This document shows, piece by piece, positions 12,820-27,664 of a stretch of DNA of 64,000 bases (within the stretch, counting starts at the first letter, position 1; every line of letters begins with the position of its first letter). The translations under genes were made by a program, and so were the position numbers. Origin of the DNA: Serinus canaria (lineage: Eukaryota; Chordata; Aves; Passeriformes; Fringillidae); contig NC_066316.1 in assembly GCF_022539315.1 (NCBI RefSeq), positions 31,683,245 to 31,747,244 on the forward strand, in the 5' to 3' direction. The notes below the pieces were generated by a model. It saw nothing but the letters and a program-made list of their open reading frames with translations. It made no database searches and was not told where the DNA came from.

Positions 12820-15800
12820 CTGTGGGGGGAAAAACGTATATTAGGCATTAAATACAGTAACAGATTACAATCTAACATGACAATCTTCTCTTTTTATTAT
12901 TTCCCAAATCTTAATGCCATTTTCTTCCTCTTCTCATGAATATCACAGTAGCTGAAAAATCTGCTTTGGTTTTGTCTTTTTTTTTTCTGCTTTATTTGGG
13001 GGTTTTCAAATGTCTTTCATGTCTGTAAATTTGCTGCCTACTCATCCTGTTTATGGAATTCAGATATTGAAGTAAAAATTACATGCACCTCCTCAGAACA
13101 GTTACAAGATTGCTCACATCATTTAAAAGGTGTATAAAAACAGTTCTTTAATGGGTTTTTTTAAATAATAAAGCAGCTAGAAAGCAAAAAAACACAAAAA
13201 ATAGAAATCTGTATCCAACATAAAAATAGAAAAATGCATCAATACAGTACTTTTGCTAGTTGCTAGTTATGAGATTAACTATAGCTTAGAAATTAAATGG
13301 AGCATCTTTCAGCTATGGGAAATAGGGCAACTTAATGGTGCAGTTCATGAGCACATGATATGACAACACTGGTAGATATTGTTCTACTGACTACCCCCAA
13401 AGAGATAAGAAAATAATGTCAAATGTGTTATCAGAGACCTGGGCAAGCTCTCCGTGCACCCAAAAGCCCTACTACTTCATTTCAAAGTAATGCAAAACTC
13501 CTCAAGAGCACCAGGGAATGCTGAGGATGAACTTTTAAGTACTGTTTGTACCATTTGCACCTGTGTTACTCACACCTTGCAGTATTTACTAGGAAGATGC
13601 AGTTTAGTAGTTAAAAACAAGGTAGTTAAAAATGGGTATTTTAATTCAAATCTACACTAGCATCACTAAGCTCTAACAGTCTAAGAATGAACACAAAACT
13701 TCCTTTTGTTTAACCAAAACAGACATTTAACAAGAAGTTACATTTTCTTCTAAATCTGTTGAACATGGTATTTAAATTGCTGCTATAAGAATCAGAAGTT
13801 TCACATTTCATAACTTACAGAGTCCCAAACAGTGTAAAAATATTCTCAAGGAGTTTATTTCAGTACCACTGAAGAACTACTTAAAATGAATGTACTGACC
13901 AAGTTTCAAACCAGAAACTAACATTTCAACAGGATTGCTCCCAAAGCATTAAGACTGACAATAGCATGGGCTGTAAACAAAGCAATCAGTAAATCCAGGC
14001 CTTTACTTAGAATTGCAGCAACCGCTTTTAAAACCTCCAGAACTAAACATGACAATGAAAACAGAAATCTTATGTTTTCATCTAAATACAGGAAGCCACA
14101 GAAAGAAGTCACTTGAAACTCGAGCAGCAGACAAGAGATTAATATAACCTCTGTTTCATAATCAGTTTCTTCTCTGGCAAATGATTAATAGCTGAGATTT
14201 CACCACCTGAAAAGCTAAGGGGTGGGGGAGAGCATGAGAAAGGAGACATCTCTGAAAGGCATATTCAGGAACAAGTTGTTTCTCTGCTGGAAACTGACAC
14301 AGTCATGTGCACTGTATCATGATTTGGTAGTTAACACCTGTTTACAATGGGGAACACAAATTTTGTCACCACATAATCATAGCGGAAGGGAAAAAAATCC
14401 TCATCTCCTTCTACACAATTTTGGCAATGAGCACAAATTCCTCAGAACTACAAGCAGTATTTATACTGGCTTCAGTATATAAAGAAATTCTTTAGCACAA
14501 CTCTTTGAACAAATACTACTATCTTTTGGCATACTCCGTTCCCTTTTCATTCTCTTCTGATTTTCCATTAATTTACACTGCACTGAACAAGCTAGGCAGT
14601 CTGTAGAAGTACTGAAGCCTAAGTAACAACATGGTCATTTTTATTTATAGTTGGCAGCTACTGAGTAGATGCATCAAAATTTTCCTTTTAAAATATCTTT
14701 CATGCAGAATAAAATCACTAACATTGCTTATCACAGTCTTCACAGGAGAAAATGAACTTTTATTTTAATCCTTCCTTTGCAAATACTCCTATGACACATT
14801 CGTGGCACTTGAAAGCCAAACATCCAGAACACACACAGACAGTATGAGAGTTGGCTTGAGGAGCACCCCTCAATTTCAGCTTGGGTGAAACCCAAGCTAT
14901 CTATCACACCTTAAACTTTATAGAGAATGAAGACATCTACCAACTCTGTGGAGCAGAAAACTCCACTACACGACCAGACACCTGAACTTTTGTTTTCTTG
15001 GCGTGTGTAAGTTTGTATTTTCTCTCTCTACATTCAACCCAGCAGTAATGATAACAAACACCAGGACAGGGACAGTCACCTACAGCAGTCAGCAGTGTCA
15101 CTTGCACCTCAAGTGCTACCATTTCTTCTGCTTCTTGGAATTTTACCTTCTCTCTTATCTTAGATAGTTTCTCCAAGATCTCAGAAGAAATATTCAGAAG
15201 CAACAGATGAAATTACAGGCATGTATTCCCAGTTTTCTTTACCTGCTGATCCAGTCTCCAAACCCCACTTCTGTGCAACACATTATCTATGAAACTCTCT
15301 TTCCATTTATCTTAAATTTGACAGAACTGAAGGACTATTGCTTAAATGATAAAATAATTACATCAAATCTCTAGTTCACCCATTATCTCTCGCTCCTGAC
15401 TACAGATGGAGTACAACCTATCTTCCTTCCTAAGGTATTAGTGCAGCTAGCCACAAGGATTCTCTCAAGAGCACAACTCATGAAGTTACCTGCTTGATAT
15501 GCCTCCTGGGCTTTTTCAGATTCTGCTGAATCCTTCTACACATCTGCAAGATTACTCTTTTTTTTTCATGACCAACAGCAGTTTTCTCACATACCTGCCG
15601 CTTGTTTAATCACACCTCTGGTGCCTCAACAAGGCTCCATACAAAGTATTGAATTTTGATGACATAACCTTTCCTTTGATGGTCTCCACTACACCCGAAT
15701 CAAGATTCCAGTCTCTTTAATATCTTGCAACTTTGCCTCTCGCTTTAGGCAGCTATGTGTATTGACAGAATTATGTGGTACTGTATTTTCAGCACCTCCC

Positions 15801-18800
15801 TCAAGTTTACCAGGAGTTAATAAGGTTTCAGAAAGCATCACCAGCAGCACATTAAAGGAGATAAAAGCTCTACTTTCTCAAGCTGCAGCAAGTACTATTT
15901 TATTCTGTTCTGAAATACAATAAAATACCTAAAAATCTGATGAGCAGTGCTAAAGTAGGAAGGTCAAATCCTCCAAGCACACCTTTTTATTTTTAGCACT
16001 GAATTCACATATTAAAAAAAAAAAAAAAGTTAAGTAAACAGTCTTTTATTTAGACTTATTTCACATTTCTGACACAATACCAAGGCAGGTATTCCCTTGC
16101 CCAAAAGCTTCTTTGGTATGTTTCTCAGGAAATCACACTTTTCAAGCTCATTTATAAAGCTTTAGCTCCTTCACATTTACAATTCTTTAGATTCTTCCCT
16201 CTCACAGAAAGCCAACTGATTCAGAAATAAGCAAAACTTTACTTTCCAAACAAACATCTAAGTACAATTCCAGGTACTTTATCTCTGTCTTAATGCTGCA
16301 GTGGTAATTACATTGTATAACACTCCAAAGATTTAACAGTAAGGAGAGATACTTATAATAGTAGATATGACTGAAAAAAACACCCAGAGGCATACAGCAG
16401 CTTCCCCACATCTCTAAAAACTGTGAGTTCTGCCAATGTATTAATAGGTTTAAAGGCTATAAGTACCCATCTCTACTGTGGGTAAAAGCAGAAACTCAAA
16501 GAATTTCAAAACCTACAATATTCACCTTTAACAATACCCTGGTCTATACATTCGAAGATATAAGTTTAGCAGTAAATGACAAATTTGTCTTGCTCACAGC
16601 AGGCTAGTGGAGAAATAAATTTAAAAGAAAAGACAAACTGGTTTCAATATCTTTATCTTGTTCCACCTTAATACAGCTTGACCTAGTTAGCCATGGTAGC
16701 AATGACATGCATTCTGGTTCAGAGGACATTTTTCTTCCTCTGTCCCTGAAACTATACAAGTAAAGTAATCTTTTGTTTCCTTTATCTACAGAGCATATTT
16801 TTCAATCTCTCTAATACCTTTCTAAGATGTTTTGAAGTAGGATATACTGTTTGTACTGCTTACATCTGTCTACAGATATGTACTGTTATGATTTCTTCAT
16901 TAAACTTCGAGTATTCTTCCCCCTAGAATGCATAAAGAACAGTGTTCATGTGAGTGTTTGTCATCACACCAGACACCAAGAAGTTACTAATGTTCAGCCG
17001 TCACTTATTCCTTCAGAGGAAGTAAGACTCTGACATGTGTTTAAGACTGGTTGCAACATAAAATGGGTTTACATAAACCATTCTGCAAGAATATTCAAAG
17101 TAGGAAATCACTGAAAAGATTTAAATCCTTCCTGTCCCACCACTTTGAAAACCACTTTCATCACCAGTGGCCACAGCTTTACTATTTTTCACCATGAAAG
17201 CCTCTTCTACATTTTAAAGTTTTATCTTTTGGAAGAGCAGTAGACTTACTGTTATTCAATTGATGCATTCCTCACTGTAGTTTAAGCTAGAACTAAGAAT
17301 TTGAAGAACTAAAACAAATCTTCTGATTTCCAATTTAGTTACATCCATTTAAACAGAGTTAAACTGAAGCCACTCTCAGCTTATGTTTTTTCCTAAGACC
17401 ATGTTAAGTCATCAACACACACAGAATTTCATTTTTGAAACTAACAGAAGAGCACCTTAACTATCATTTACTGTTTTACAATACACAGCAAGCACGGCTG
17501 GAACAATCCAATAGTCAGAATCAGCAAGAGATACAAAATTAATCAAAACACTAATCATCTTCTAACACCAGCAGGCATGCTTCCTTAGCCAAGTGAAGTA
17601 CCAGGGTTTCAAAGATTCTCAGGCACAAGCCAGTTTCCACATGAAAAAATAATAAAGTTAGGAGCAAATGTTTAAAGGTAAAAGTTTAAGAGTTATGGTT
17701 AGAATAACAGCGATGTTCATATAGCTAAAAATCTACATGGTACTTGGATCTCACTGATGCATAAAACATCAGTTTCAGTTTTCTGCTTTCTCAGAGAAAT
17801 CAAGTTATACCCAAAATATCAACGACATCAGCATTTTTACATGTGGCGTAACTTTATGAATTCTGACAGGCAAAAATAATTCTTATAATTTTTTCTCACA
17901 GACTACGACACTAAACTGAAGCACAAGTAACGCCTTCATATTTCCACAACAGCTTTTTGCAAAAAGTGGAGAATTCTAATAACTATCTATCAGAGACCAC
18001 TTTGAGTGAATCCACTCAAATGCACGTGATTAGCATGCACTGCACTGAGGGGGAAAGTGAGGAAATGACTGAATCAAGCACCTTCTCATTCTTTACTAAT
18101 ATGTAGTGTAGGTTTTTTTAATGCAACAAAATGTGTGCAATAAGTTAATATTTTTACAAAGCGTTTTTATTGCACACAACTGCTGCTAGGTCATCCCTTT
18201 AGGCATTTTAGAGTTACTTCTAAGCAACAAAATTTTTTTTCCATTTTTTTTTTCCTATCAGGTAAGTCCCTAAACTAGAAAAAAGAGGTTACAGACACTA
18301 ATGTAACAGACATAAAATTACCATTTCATAGGACCCAAATGCACTGATAATGGATCCATGATTTATACACACAGGCAACTAATTCCATGTGCCACTAAAG
18401 CATTATCCATTAATCAGACAACTGCAACTAGATACCAGTTGGTTTTATATAATTCAGTGTGTCAAACAGCATCCAATATTATTGCAAAAAATATGAAAAA
18501 TATAACTAACAATGGAGAGAAAAAGGCAGAAAAAGTAGGAAACTGTTATATTCTGCTCTTACTTAAAATCTCTGAAGACCAGTGAACTATAATTTTCTTG
18601 AAAGTGTTCTAAAGACTAACACAGTGCATGTTCTCAAACTACAACATGAGCAGCATGCTGAGTTCATCCCCTGCACAAAAAGGATCTGGTTGACACAGTA
18701 TGTACCAAATTTAAATACAACTTTTATTGTAAAAAAAAATTAAAAGAAAAACCAAAGTGACATCACACTATTAATGCACTAGATCAATAGACACTTAAGT

Positions 18801-20286
18801 CTCTCAAAAGAAATGCAAAAGTATGTCAAAGCACTCGACACCACCACTGAGATTATGGCACACAACTCATTCAAGACCATCACCAAAAAAAAAAAAAAAA
18901 AAAGATAAAGGAAGCGTTTGCATTACAAATTTCAATGAAGTTTAAATCTTTTAATGCTTTGGAAAAACTACAAGTCCTTCTCTTTTGCTCCTCAGAGCCC
19001 AATCTAGCAGTACACTTTCGATGATTAAACTGTCAGTCCAATGATAAGTGGGCAGCACTTTGAGCAATTTGTCAGCAGTCTTGGTGTCAAAATTCAATCA
19101 TTTCCTTTTACAAGAAGAGCCTGCAAAACTCCTTCTTTTGTGGGCAGTTGTAAGGTTTGTATCAAAGTGACTTCAAATCCAAATAGAGCATACTCATCTG
19201 TTCTCTTTGTATAAATGTCAACAGAAAGCTTTAAAGTGCTTTATTATTGGTGGAACACTGCAACTCATGTGTTTTCTAATCTAGCAGCTTTAGTATGCTT
19301 ACTTGGCAAAGAAATAGCTGGTTTTATTCATCACAATTTTAACAGTCTTCACTGTTAACACCAGTGCTGTTTGCTACTACTGCTGATGCAGCACAAATAG
19401 CAGTGCTAGGAAAAAAACAGGTCATTTTTAATATTGTGCCACATGGACTTGTACCCCACATGCATCATCAGTACATGATCTAAAATGCTGGCAAGCATTT
19501 ACACTCCCCACCCCTGATATTAAAGCAGTGAAATGCCTGAGCATCAGGCAAACAAGATTCATAGCATTCGTCTCTCTGAAACCAACACAGAGTTTAAGAA
19601 AAAAAAAATAGACTTAGGATCAAGCACAGCTGATAAAACAGTCTACTTCTGACAAATTTCCAATTTTGGTCTAAAGTATGACACTGAATATAATAGACTG
19701 GTAAATTTGAAACAGTCATGCATTTGTTTCCACTTAGTAAAACTTGCATTTAAGTTATTTAACATTATAGTATGCCAGAAAGGCCAGAGCAAGTCTGAAG
19801 AAGTCCATCATCCCTGCATTACAGTTGCCAGTGGCAATCTGCATTTGCTTAAAAAAATAATATAAAAAAGATTAAATACAGTCTCCTCAAAAGCTGAACA
19901 TTTGAGATGAAGTTCTTGTATTTGTCTCATCATACCACAGCACTGTGCTCCAAAAATCTAAATATATTTAACATAAAAATCAGCTTATAAGTTCCCAAGT
20001 GGATGCTTTAGAGAACTTTTTAGCAGTCTACCTGGCATATTCAACTAACATGATACAGCAACTGTCATACACTATCCATCCACACCCAAATGAGCAGCAC
20101 TAGAAAATGGAAAGTTTCTTGAGGTGGGTAATTAGCTGATGGAGAGCAAACTGTAAAGTCAAAGTCCCTCAGCACAGCATGATGGCTGAAGCAGATTTGG
20201 TGGCTCATATCTGCATCAGGCTTAACTAGCACCCTCTCAAAAATATACCCTAGCTCCCTTTAGCAGCAAGTTACCCCTAAATACTT

Positions 20287-20636
20287 ACAGAATAATAGAA
20301 TCAATGAGGTTGGAAGAGCCCTCTGAGATCCAGTCTAATCTGTGACCAAACACACCAACATACCAACTAGACCACAGCATTAAAAATGCCATGTCCAGTC
20401 TTTCCTTAAACTGTGTCCTCTTGTCCTGTCTCTGGCTGCCTGGGAGAAGAGGCCAAGCCCCACCAGGCTACACTCTCCTTTCAGGGAGCTGCAGAGAGTC
20501 TGCCTGAGCCTCCTTTTCTCCAGGCTAAACACCCCCAGCTCCCTCAGCTGACCCTCCTCTGGAGGATTTCTTCTCCAGACCCTTCATCAGCTCTGCTGCC
20601 CTCTGGACTCGCTCCAGCTCCTCAGGTTCTTCCTTA
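20287..20636 (-). mobile_element. CR1 LINE, 5'-truncated and internally deleted copy
   Basis: The plus strand shows the reverse complement of a CR1 3' region. It starts with an ATTCTATG-type tail in reverse (AGAATAATAGAATCAAT), then GGTTGGAAGAGCC, later CTGCCTGGGAGAAGAGGCC, GAGCCTCCTTTTCTCCAGGC and CTGGACTCGCTCCAGC. Element sense is therefore minus, with the 3' end at about 20287 and 5' truncation at about 20636. Compared with the consensus as I recall it, a central block of roughly 140 bp is missing between TTTCCTTAAAC and TGTGTCCTCTTG. The 74-codon plus-strand ORF across it is an antisense artefact. CR1 elements are abundant in birds, crocodilians and turtles. Confidence 0.93.
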
Positions 20637-23264
20637 GTTACAGGCAGCACAGCTAAACATCCATGAAGCTTCTAGAGCTATTCAAAGTTCTTGTCTGTTT
20701 TTCTTTCCATACCCAGCAGCATCAACCAAATGTTTGTCAGGTAACCATAATTATAAACAACTTGAATGTCTTAAATCTGCAGTAGAAGAGAATGTGCAGT
20801 AATACTACTCTGTGTGAGCTACTAATCACCAGAAAGATTAAAGAAAGGAGCCATCTATGAGATTTAAACCATAGTGTTAACTTGGTGCACTTTAAAAACA
20901 TCAGCTTGACAGTATCAGCTTGGACAGAACTTCCACGGTTTTAGTTCCTCAGGTAGGTATTTTCCTACAAACACACATAACCTCAGTTTACTGTCTGTTT
21001 TTTAAACTGATCTTTGTGAGCAATGCAGATTGACTGGTCTGCAATGGCCCTCTCTACCCACACACAATCCCATGCTCCCTTCACACCAGGATCACTGCTG
21101 TCCACTTTCCACAGGTATCTTCTGCATATGAAATAGTCTATTTACATTCAACAACTACAGAGTTATGTAACAGGAAGCTCTCCAGTAAAGCCAGAACATT
21201 CTCTCAAAATGTATGCTGAGCACTTCAGAACAGAACAGCCTAATTAATTATCAGAATCACCCAGATACCAACACCAAAATCCCACCCTGTGCTGTTCTGC
21301 CAGTAAGTGTAAATGTGCCTAAAGGGCAAGACTATTTTACAACCTTTAAAACAAATTTGTGGCATAGACCCTTCTAAATAATGAGTTTTGAAGTTTACCA
21401 TAAAATTAAAATTACAACTGAGTTACCTAAACTTTAAAATTGCTTATTCTTGGAACTGAGAAGTAAAAACATAGAACTAATAGAACTCCACTTGAAAACT
21501 AAACAGCAGCACCATTTTCTTTCCTGTATTCAAGGGTGCACCTTAAGATTCACCAATTTCAAAGAGCAACCTAGAGCACATGCAGAGTTACTTTCTCAAT
21601 CTTTGGGAGCCATCCTCAATGATCCTCCACAGTCAGCAATTACAAGAAAGCATTCCACTGGCTAATGTACTCTTTGTCTTTTGTATGAAAATAGAGAGGG
21701 ATTTTTTTTTTTTAAACTTCCATGACCACCCAAAAATAATTACCTATTCACTAATACAGTGATGTTATACAAACCTTCTCTCTCTTCCACCATTCGTTTT
21801 AAGGCCAAAGTAAATTACATTTTAGCACACAAAGGCAATCTAGAGAAACACAAAACTTGGTTGTTTGTATTAAGTATTTCAGGAAAGGTTGGGAAGTGAA
21901 GATGCACATCCTTCTGTGTTCTATCCATTTTTCACAATTTTGTATGTATTTCTGCCTCACAAAACTGAATCTTCTACAGTTTATGCACACAGTGATCACT
22001 GGATACATTGAAAACCACTAGATGCTTCATGGGATAAAGGGGAGAAAAAAATTAGCCATTATTAACTGATTAGTTGTGAAGTATTGACATTATGCATTCT
22101 TGATGAAAAGAATATATAAAAACTATACTGCTACTGAGATGCTGATGAAAGCACTTTAATATCATAAAAACTTGTATTTAGGCACTAAGGGTTTTGTATC
22201 TGTGACAACTAAACAAACTGATTGTTGGTTATCAACTAAAGAATTTACCTAACACTGTAAGAAACACCAAAATGTGAGAAAGCAAGCACACCTAGAGATA
22301 ACTGGCTTAGTTAATAAGTGAACATTTCCAATTCTAACCTGCTAGCATGTCAAAACAAAGCTATTCCAGTACCTGTAAGAAATGTCATTCTCCATGTATT
22401 TCTGAAGAACAATTTCATAAGAGGCCACCCTGACAGCTTTCATCACTTCAACTGGAATGTAATCCATCTGAATAGGACTGACTAGAGCCTCTCATTCCCA
22501 ATTCACTTTTTCTTAGCTGATCACGTACAACAGTAACACAATCCCACTTTTATACACACTGCTCCCTATCACACACCATTGCTGTAAATGCTGCCCTACC
22601 TACCTCTGTCAGCATTTTATTCACAAGACTAAAAAAGTTACCATTTTTGGTTGACAAGTACCAGCTCTGACAAGTCAGTCATCCACAACATTAAATACAT
22701 TAATTATTGCACTGCTCTGATATAAATTACATTGCAAGGATGCATTGTGCAAGTTCAATTGGAAGACTTCCCAGTTAGTCAGTACATAAACAAGATCCCT
22801 ACTTAATCCTAATCTCTATTGAACCAAATACATAACCAACACTGTAGCTTAAGAAATTTGGCAACACAGCTGACCAAACTACAACCCTAAATGAAGCATT
22901 ACCCACATGTGCTAAAAGATCATATATATCCAACACACCTGAAAACTCTTGAGCTGGATATAGAATAATCAAACATGCACTCACGCAGGAAAACACTCCA
23001 AAATTTAGTTCTGCAGTAAATATTCCATCCACATAAATCCAATACATAAATCCAATTTTTATTACTTACACCATGTTTCAAACACATTGAAGAACTTTTT
23101 AAAAACAGCATGAAAGTCTGTAATACATATGACAAGTCTACAACAGACAGCACTAAACAACACTATAATTATGAATGCTCAAGAAGCAGAGCAACACTAA
23201 GTTGGGTTTCCCACGGAGTACTCTGCATAAAATTTAACTAAAGAAATTTGGTTAAAACATGGCA

Positions 23265-23329
23265 AGGAATTTGGAACTAGATTTTCTCTAAGGTCCCTCC
23301 AACCAAAACCATACTGTAACTCTATGAAA
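23265..23329 (+). mobile_element. Short CR1 3'-tail remnant
   Basis: The plus strand reads GGAACTAGAT..., then AAGGTCCCTCCAACCAAAAC and ACTCTATGA. This matches the terminal part of CR1 (element GGTCCCTTCCAACC followed by ATTCTATG repeats) in plus orientation. Only about 65 bp is recognisable and it is diverged, so it is an old, severely truncated insertion. Confidence 0.6.
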
Positions 23330-24662
23330 TTGGTACTCCTAGAAAAGCTTTCAAGGTATAAGCTAAAACAAAGTGACAACAGCTGTGCCAAAAGTAGAAC
23401 TGATTAAAAGAAGGTTGTCAAAACATGATTTAAAAAATCTATTAAGAACAATACATATGCTAAGAGGAACAGGTTTTACCTTACTGCAAATTATAATTTA
23501 ATACATAAACACAACCATTGACAAAAATTTATATATGAGAAATGTAACTAGTAAAAATATTTTAGTAATGTCATTAATTACTTTAACCAATGTGCTGAAA
23601 GGAATTTAAAAATGCTTGTATTTATGCTAGGTAACACATAAAGAAAAAAACTACTCAAATATTGTCATTGAGTTCCTCTGTTACAACTGTTAAACAACTT
23701 CAATATCATGCTGAAGTGATTAAGATAACCAGTCAGCTTTGAAAAGCTGATCATTTTTCATCAATGTAGAGGAAAAAAAACCAGTGTGCTTGAGTTCACT
23801 ACAAATACATACACCTCAATAATCTTCTAAAAGATAAATATACCTATGCAAACATGGTTCTCCAGGGAAGTGAAACCTGGCAACAATCAAACTAAATCTC
23901 AAATGACTGAGAACTAAATTCAAGGTTAAAAAAGTAGGCTGCTGGCAATTGTAATTTTTCCTAGAGCTGAGTACTTTTTTCAGACTTAAACATAAGTTAA
24001 AATGAAGTGACATATTAGTATACTAATCTAATTGTTATCCATCCTTTTGTACCACACATTAGTTCAGCCATCTGACTCAACACATTACCAACCAGCAGGA
24101 AATCAGCAAGGCAACTAACTCTTTCTAAACATGCAGAGCCAGCAAAACCTTACAGAATCAACTACAGCTACCATCATCACCCTCTGACAAAGTGAGAAAT
24201 AAGAACATTGCTACTTATCTTTCACTGCAGTAAAAGAAATGTATTAACTGTTATTTGTCCTGTTCTATTTCTCATTTATTTTTTATTCCACATAGTGAAC
24301 TGAATGTTCAACTTAATTGCAGCCGAGTATGTGAAAACCTACTTGGATCATCGTACAAAGTTTCATTTCTGTTAAGAAAATAACTTTGCAAAAAAAACCC
24401 CTCCATTAAGAGTATTTTTATGCTACAACAAAATCCCATTGACTATCAGAGGTCTAAGAAGAGTCAGATTCTTTTTGTTCCTTTACATGACAAACAGATA
24501 CTTGTTTGAAAAATACTGTTTTCCAAAAACTACAGTGCTACCTGCTCTATTAGGTGGATTCTCATTTCAACCAACACACAACTAGTTCACCCCTTCCATC
24601 GTAACAGAGCTTTCACCCCCAATAATGAGAATATAGCTGGCCTGCCTACTATGTAAACAGAA

Positions 24663-24679
24663 GTTAGTATTTGGTTAGT
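24663..24679 (-). promoter_or_regulatory. Doubled QKI-binding motif (ACUAAC-N5-ACUAAC) in QKI intron 1
   Basis: On the transcribed strand the sequence reads ACTAAC, five bases, ACTAAC. QKI binds a bipartite element of ACUAAY with a nearby UAAY half-site, so this fits the known recognition rule very well. It lies mid-intron, about 12 kb upstream of exon 2, so a splicing role is not obvious. Confidence 0.35.
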
Positions 24680-27568
24680 GGTACTACTCCAGAAGTAATC
24701 AGAATAAAACCGACTAGGTTGAGCCTTGTAATCATGCTCCTTTTCCATGTTACACACAGTATGTGATTTGCATATAACTTCAGTTCTCCATTAGGCAGAT
24801 TTGCCTTGACAGGCGAGGCAGCCAGAGTCAGAACGACCCTCAGAGTATTTGGGTCAGTGCAAGTCTGAACTACCCTGGAGATGTCCTTGTAAAGGTACAT
24901 GGGCAACTCAGCCTATTTGACAGGAGATTCCAAGGGGCATGGTTATGTGCTCTCTCACAACAGCAATCCACTCAAACATAATAAAACAAAACCACAGCCT
25001 TTCCTCAAAAATAACAACTGCACACTCTTCAGGAATGTGAAGAGGTGACTATTCCTTGATAAACTACTACTAATATTTTTAGAGTTGCACAATGTAACTA
25101 TCCTGGGAACTATGACAATATTATCATATACTCTTGGTTCCAAAACAGCAAAAAATGCCATTATTAACTGAAATATTTTTTCAGACTTCTAATCCTCAAT
25201 CACTATTACTAATCAATAACAATTCTTGCTATTACTGCATTTCAGGCCCTGCCTTGCGACACCACATCAATAAACTATCACCCTCAACAACAAGCCCCAT
25301 GCTTTTTTCCATGGAAATAAATATGCACTGTCTTGGTCTGTAACTTATTGTTTAAGTTAACATTCGCTTGTTCAACACCAAGAGGCATTTTCTAAAAAGT
25401 CTGAATCACACTCTGCTGGGAAGTAGACCTTGATGAACAATCTTGTGAAACACTCTAAAGCAATGAAAGATGTGATCTTTCCCCTATGATATTCAAGACC
25501 TGACCAAACAAAAAAAAACCTAGTAATGCTTCAGAGCTAGTAATGCTGCCTGAGACTCCCCTAGTACCAGAAACATCGTTCTTCCAAAACAAGCATGCCT
25601 GAAAGTTCTCATCTGTGTGCATCTTATGGGTCACTTTTAGTGCCACAAAACAAATGTACTCCTATATGGTAACTTGCTAAATTCAACCAGGCAGCTAGGC
25701 TGGCATTTTTCTATCCAAAGACCTATGCCACATGAAATAAGGTATTAACTGACAGCAGCAGAAGATACTGTCCCACAGCATAGGAGGAATGAGACAATTT
25801 GCCTCTGGATTTCACAGATATTTCCTGACAGCAAAGACATGGCAAGACTCCAAAACTTTGGGTTTACTCCAGGCTCTGGAAAACAGTTTCCTCTAGCAAA
25901 CACGTTCTGTTTTCCTCATCCCAAACCTTCTCCTACTCCCCAGCTGTCTTCTGTCCACACTCAAGTCCCATTTTCCACCTATAGAAGTTACAATTCCTCA
26001 TTTTTTCAGTTAGTTCTAGTTTTCACCCAACCTCTCTCTCACTGCATTCTTCCAAAGAGTCCACAAACCACAAAGGATGACTATACCTCCAGACTATTGT
26101 GCTCCAACACAGCATCTTCCTGTCTAAAACACAATAGCTTCATAAAAGTTGAGATTTCAAAAGAAAACCATGTTTTTGCTTACAACACAGGAAACTCAGC
26201 CCATTCTCCCAAGTCTGTTCCCCAAATCACAGAAACTTGCAACTCAATTACATGGCTTTCTCAGGTTGGAGTAAAGCATCCCTGTCCTATAAGACATCTC
26301 AGTAAGGGAGATTGCAGGGAGGTACAGGTTAACCTTTTTGTGCTCAAATCTAAGTGCTCATACCCAAACACGACCAATCTCATTTAAATCTAGGCAGACT
26401 TCCAGACAAAGCGATAAAAGCACTCACTTTAGCCATCTCTCACAGAAAAAATTTTAACTGCATTTTGGTTTAAAATACTAGGACTTTTTTGCCATGTTCA
26501 TTCTTGAAAAGTTTTACACTGCTTTAATTGAAGCCTAAACCACACACCTGGCATGAAAAGCTTCAGGTAGTTCTGCAAAGTTAAAACAGCAGAAGAGGCC
26601 ATTTAGCGGAATGTATAATGCAAACTTAATCAAAAGTTGTATCAGAGCTATTTAAAATATAAATGATAGTACAGCACATTTCAGAGATCATATCTGCAGC
26701 TTTACATTACATAATTCATCCATTTCTTCAGAAACACACCCATACTATGAATGACTGAAAAAGGATTTCAGTTTATTAACTAGAAATACAAGGATTACTG
26801 GTACCATGTTAACAGTGTATTTCTTTTCAGTGTCATAGTGTTTGGTACCAGATACTAGAGTGAAAGATAAAGTCACTATTCTAATTTTGTTTCATGGTTT
26901 ATCTTACACATCCTAAGGAGAACCACCTTCTAGTAAAACAAAAAACACCAAGCATCTACAGAAACATCCCTCCCTGCCCTTCCCCCTCTCTCTCCACCCC
27001 TGCTATCTGCCCCCATGCCCCCACTATGCTAAGATGCATTTCAGCTTGAAATACAGGTTATCAAAATGGAACTGAGATGAGGCCTCAACTACACACCAGC
27101 TTACACCACTGCTTCCAACATTAATTGCCAGAACTATATTCCACCCAAGCAGATGAGCCATCACTCATTAAATCCCAGCCATGCACAACTAGTAATGGTA
27201 TATAGCTGAGGCTATATTACCAGAAGGGAAATAAAATTTTAACACATACTGTATTGAGCAGAAGTAGAAAAGTTTCATTTTCTTCCTCCAATTAACATTC
27301 CAGACTTGTTTTTATAAGCTTTGAGTAAAAAAGCAGCTAAAACCTGAAACAGCCTTTAAGGCTTACATTTTCTTTTACTTTCTGTCTCTTTAACTCTTCT
27401 CTTTCACCTGTTCTCGTACCAGCTGCAGGGGGAAACTTTTTGGTTTTTTTAATCATCTTTGAAGGATAACAAAAAAACACAAATGGTAAATAGGCAATCC
27501 CCTCCTGCCACTAGACCTGCAGAATATCTGGTAAGGAGCTTGACTGCTTTCAATTACATTGCACAGTG

Positions 27569-27664
27569 GAAAAAAACAAAACACAGCAACAACAACAAAA
27601 ACAAACCACCCAAAAAAACCTTAAGCAAAACAAAATGAAACTCACACAAAAAAAAAAAAAAAAA
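27569..27664. repeat. A-rich low-complexity stretch ending in A17
   Basis: AACAAC-type and AAAAC-type repeats end in 17 consecutive A at 27648-27664. There is no recognisable retroposon body directly upstream, so it is called only as simple sequence. Confidence 0.75.

Noticed and set aside
20413..20637. 74-codon plus-strand ORF
   Set aside because: It lies wholly inside the antisense strand of the CR1 element.
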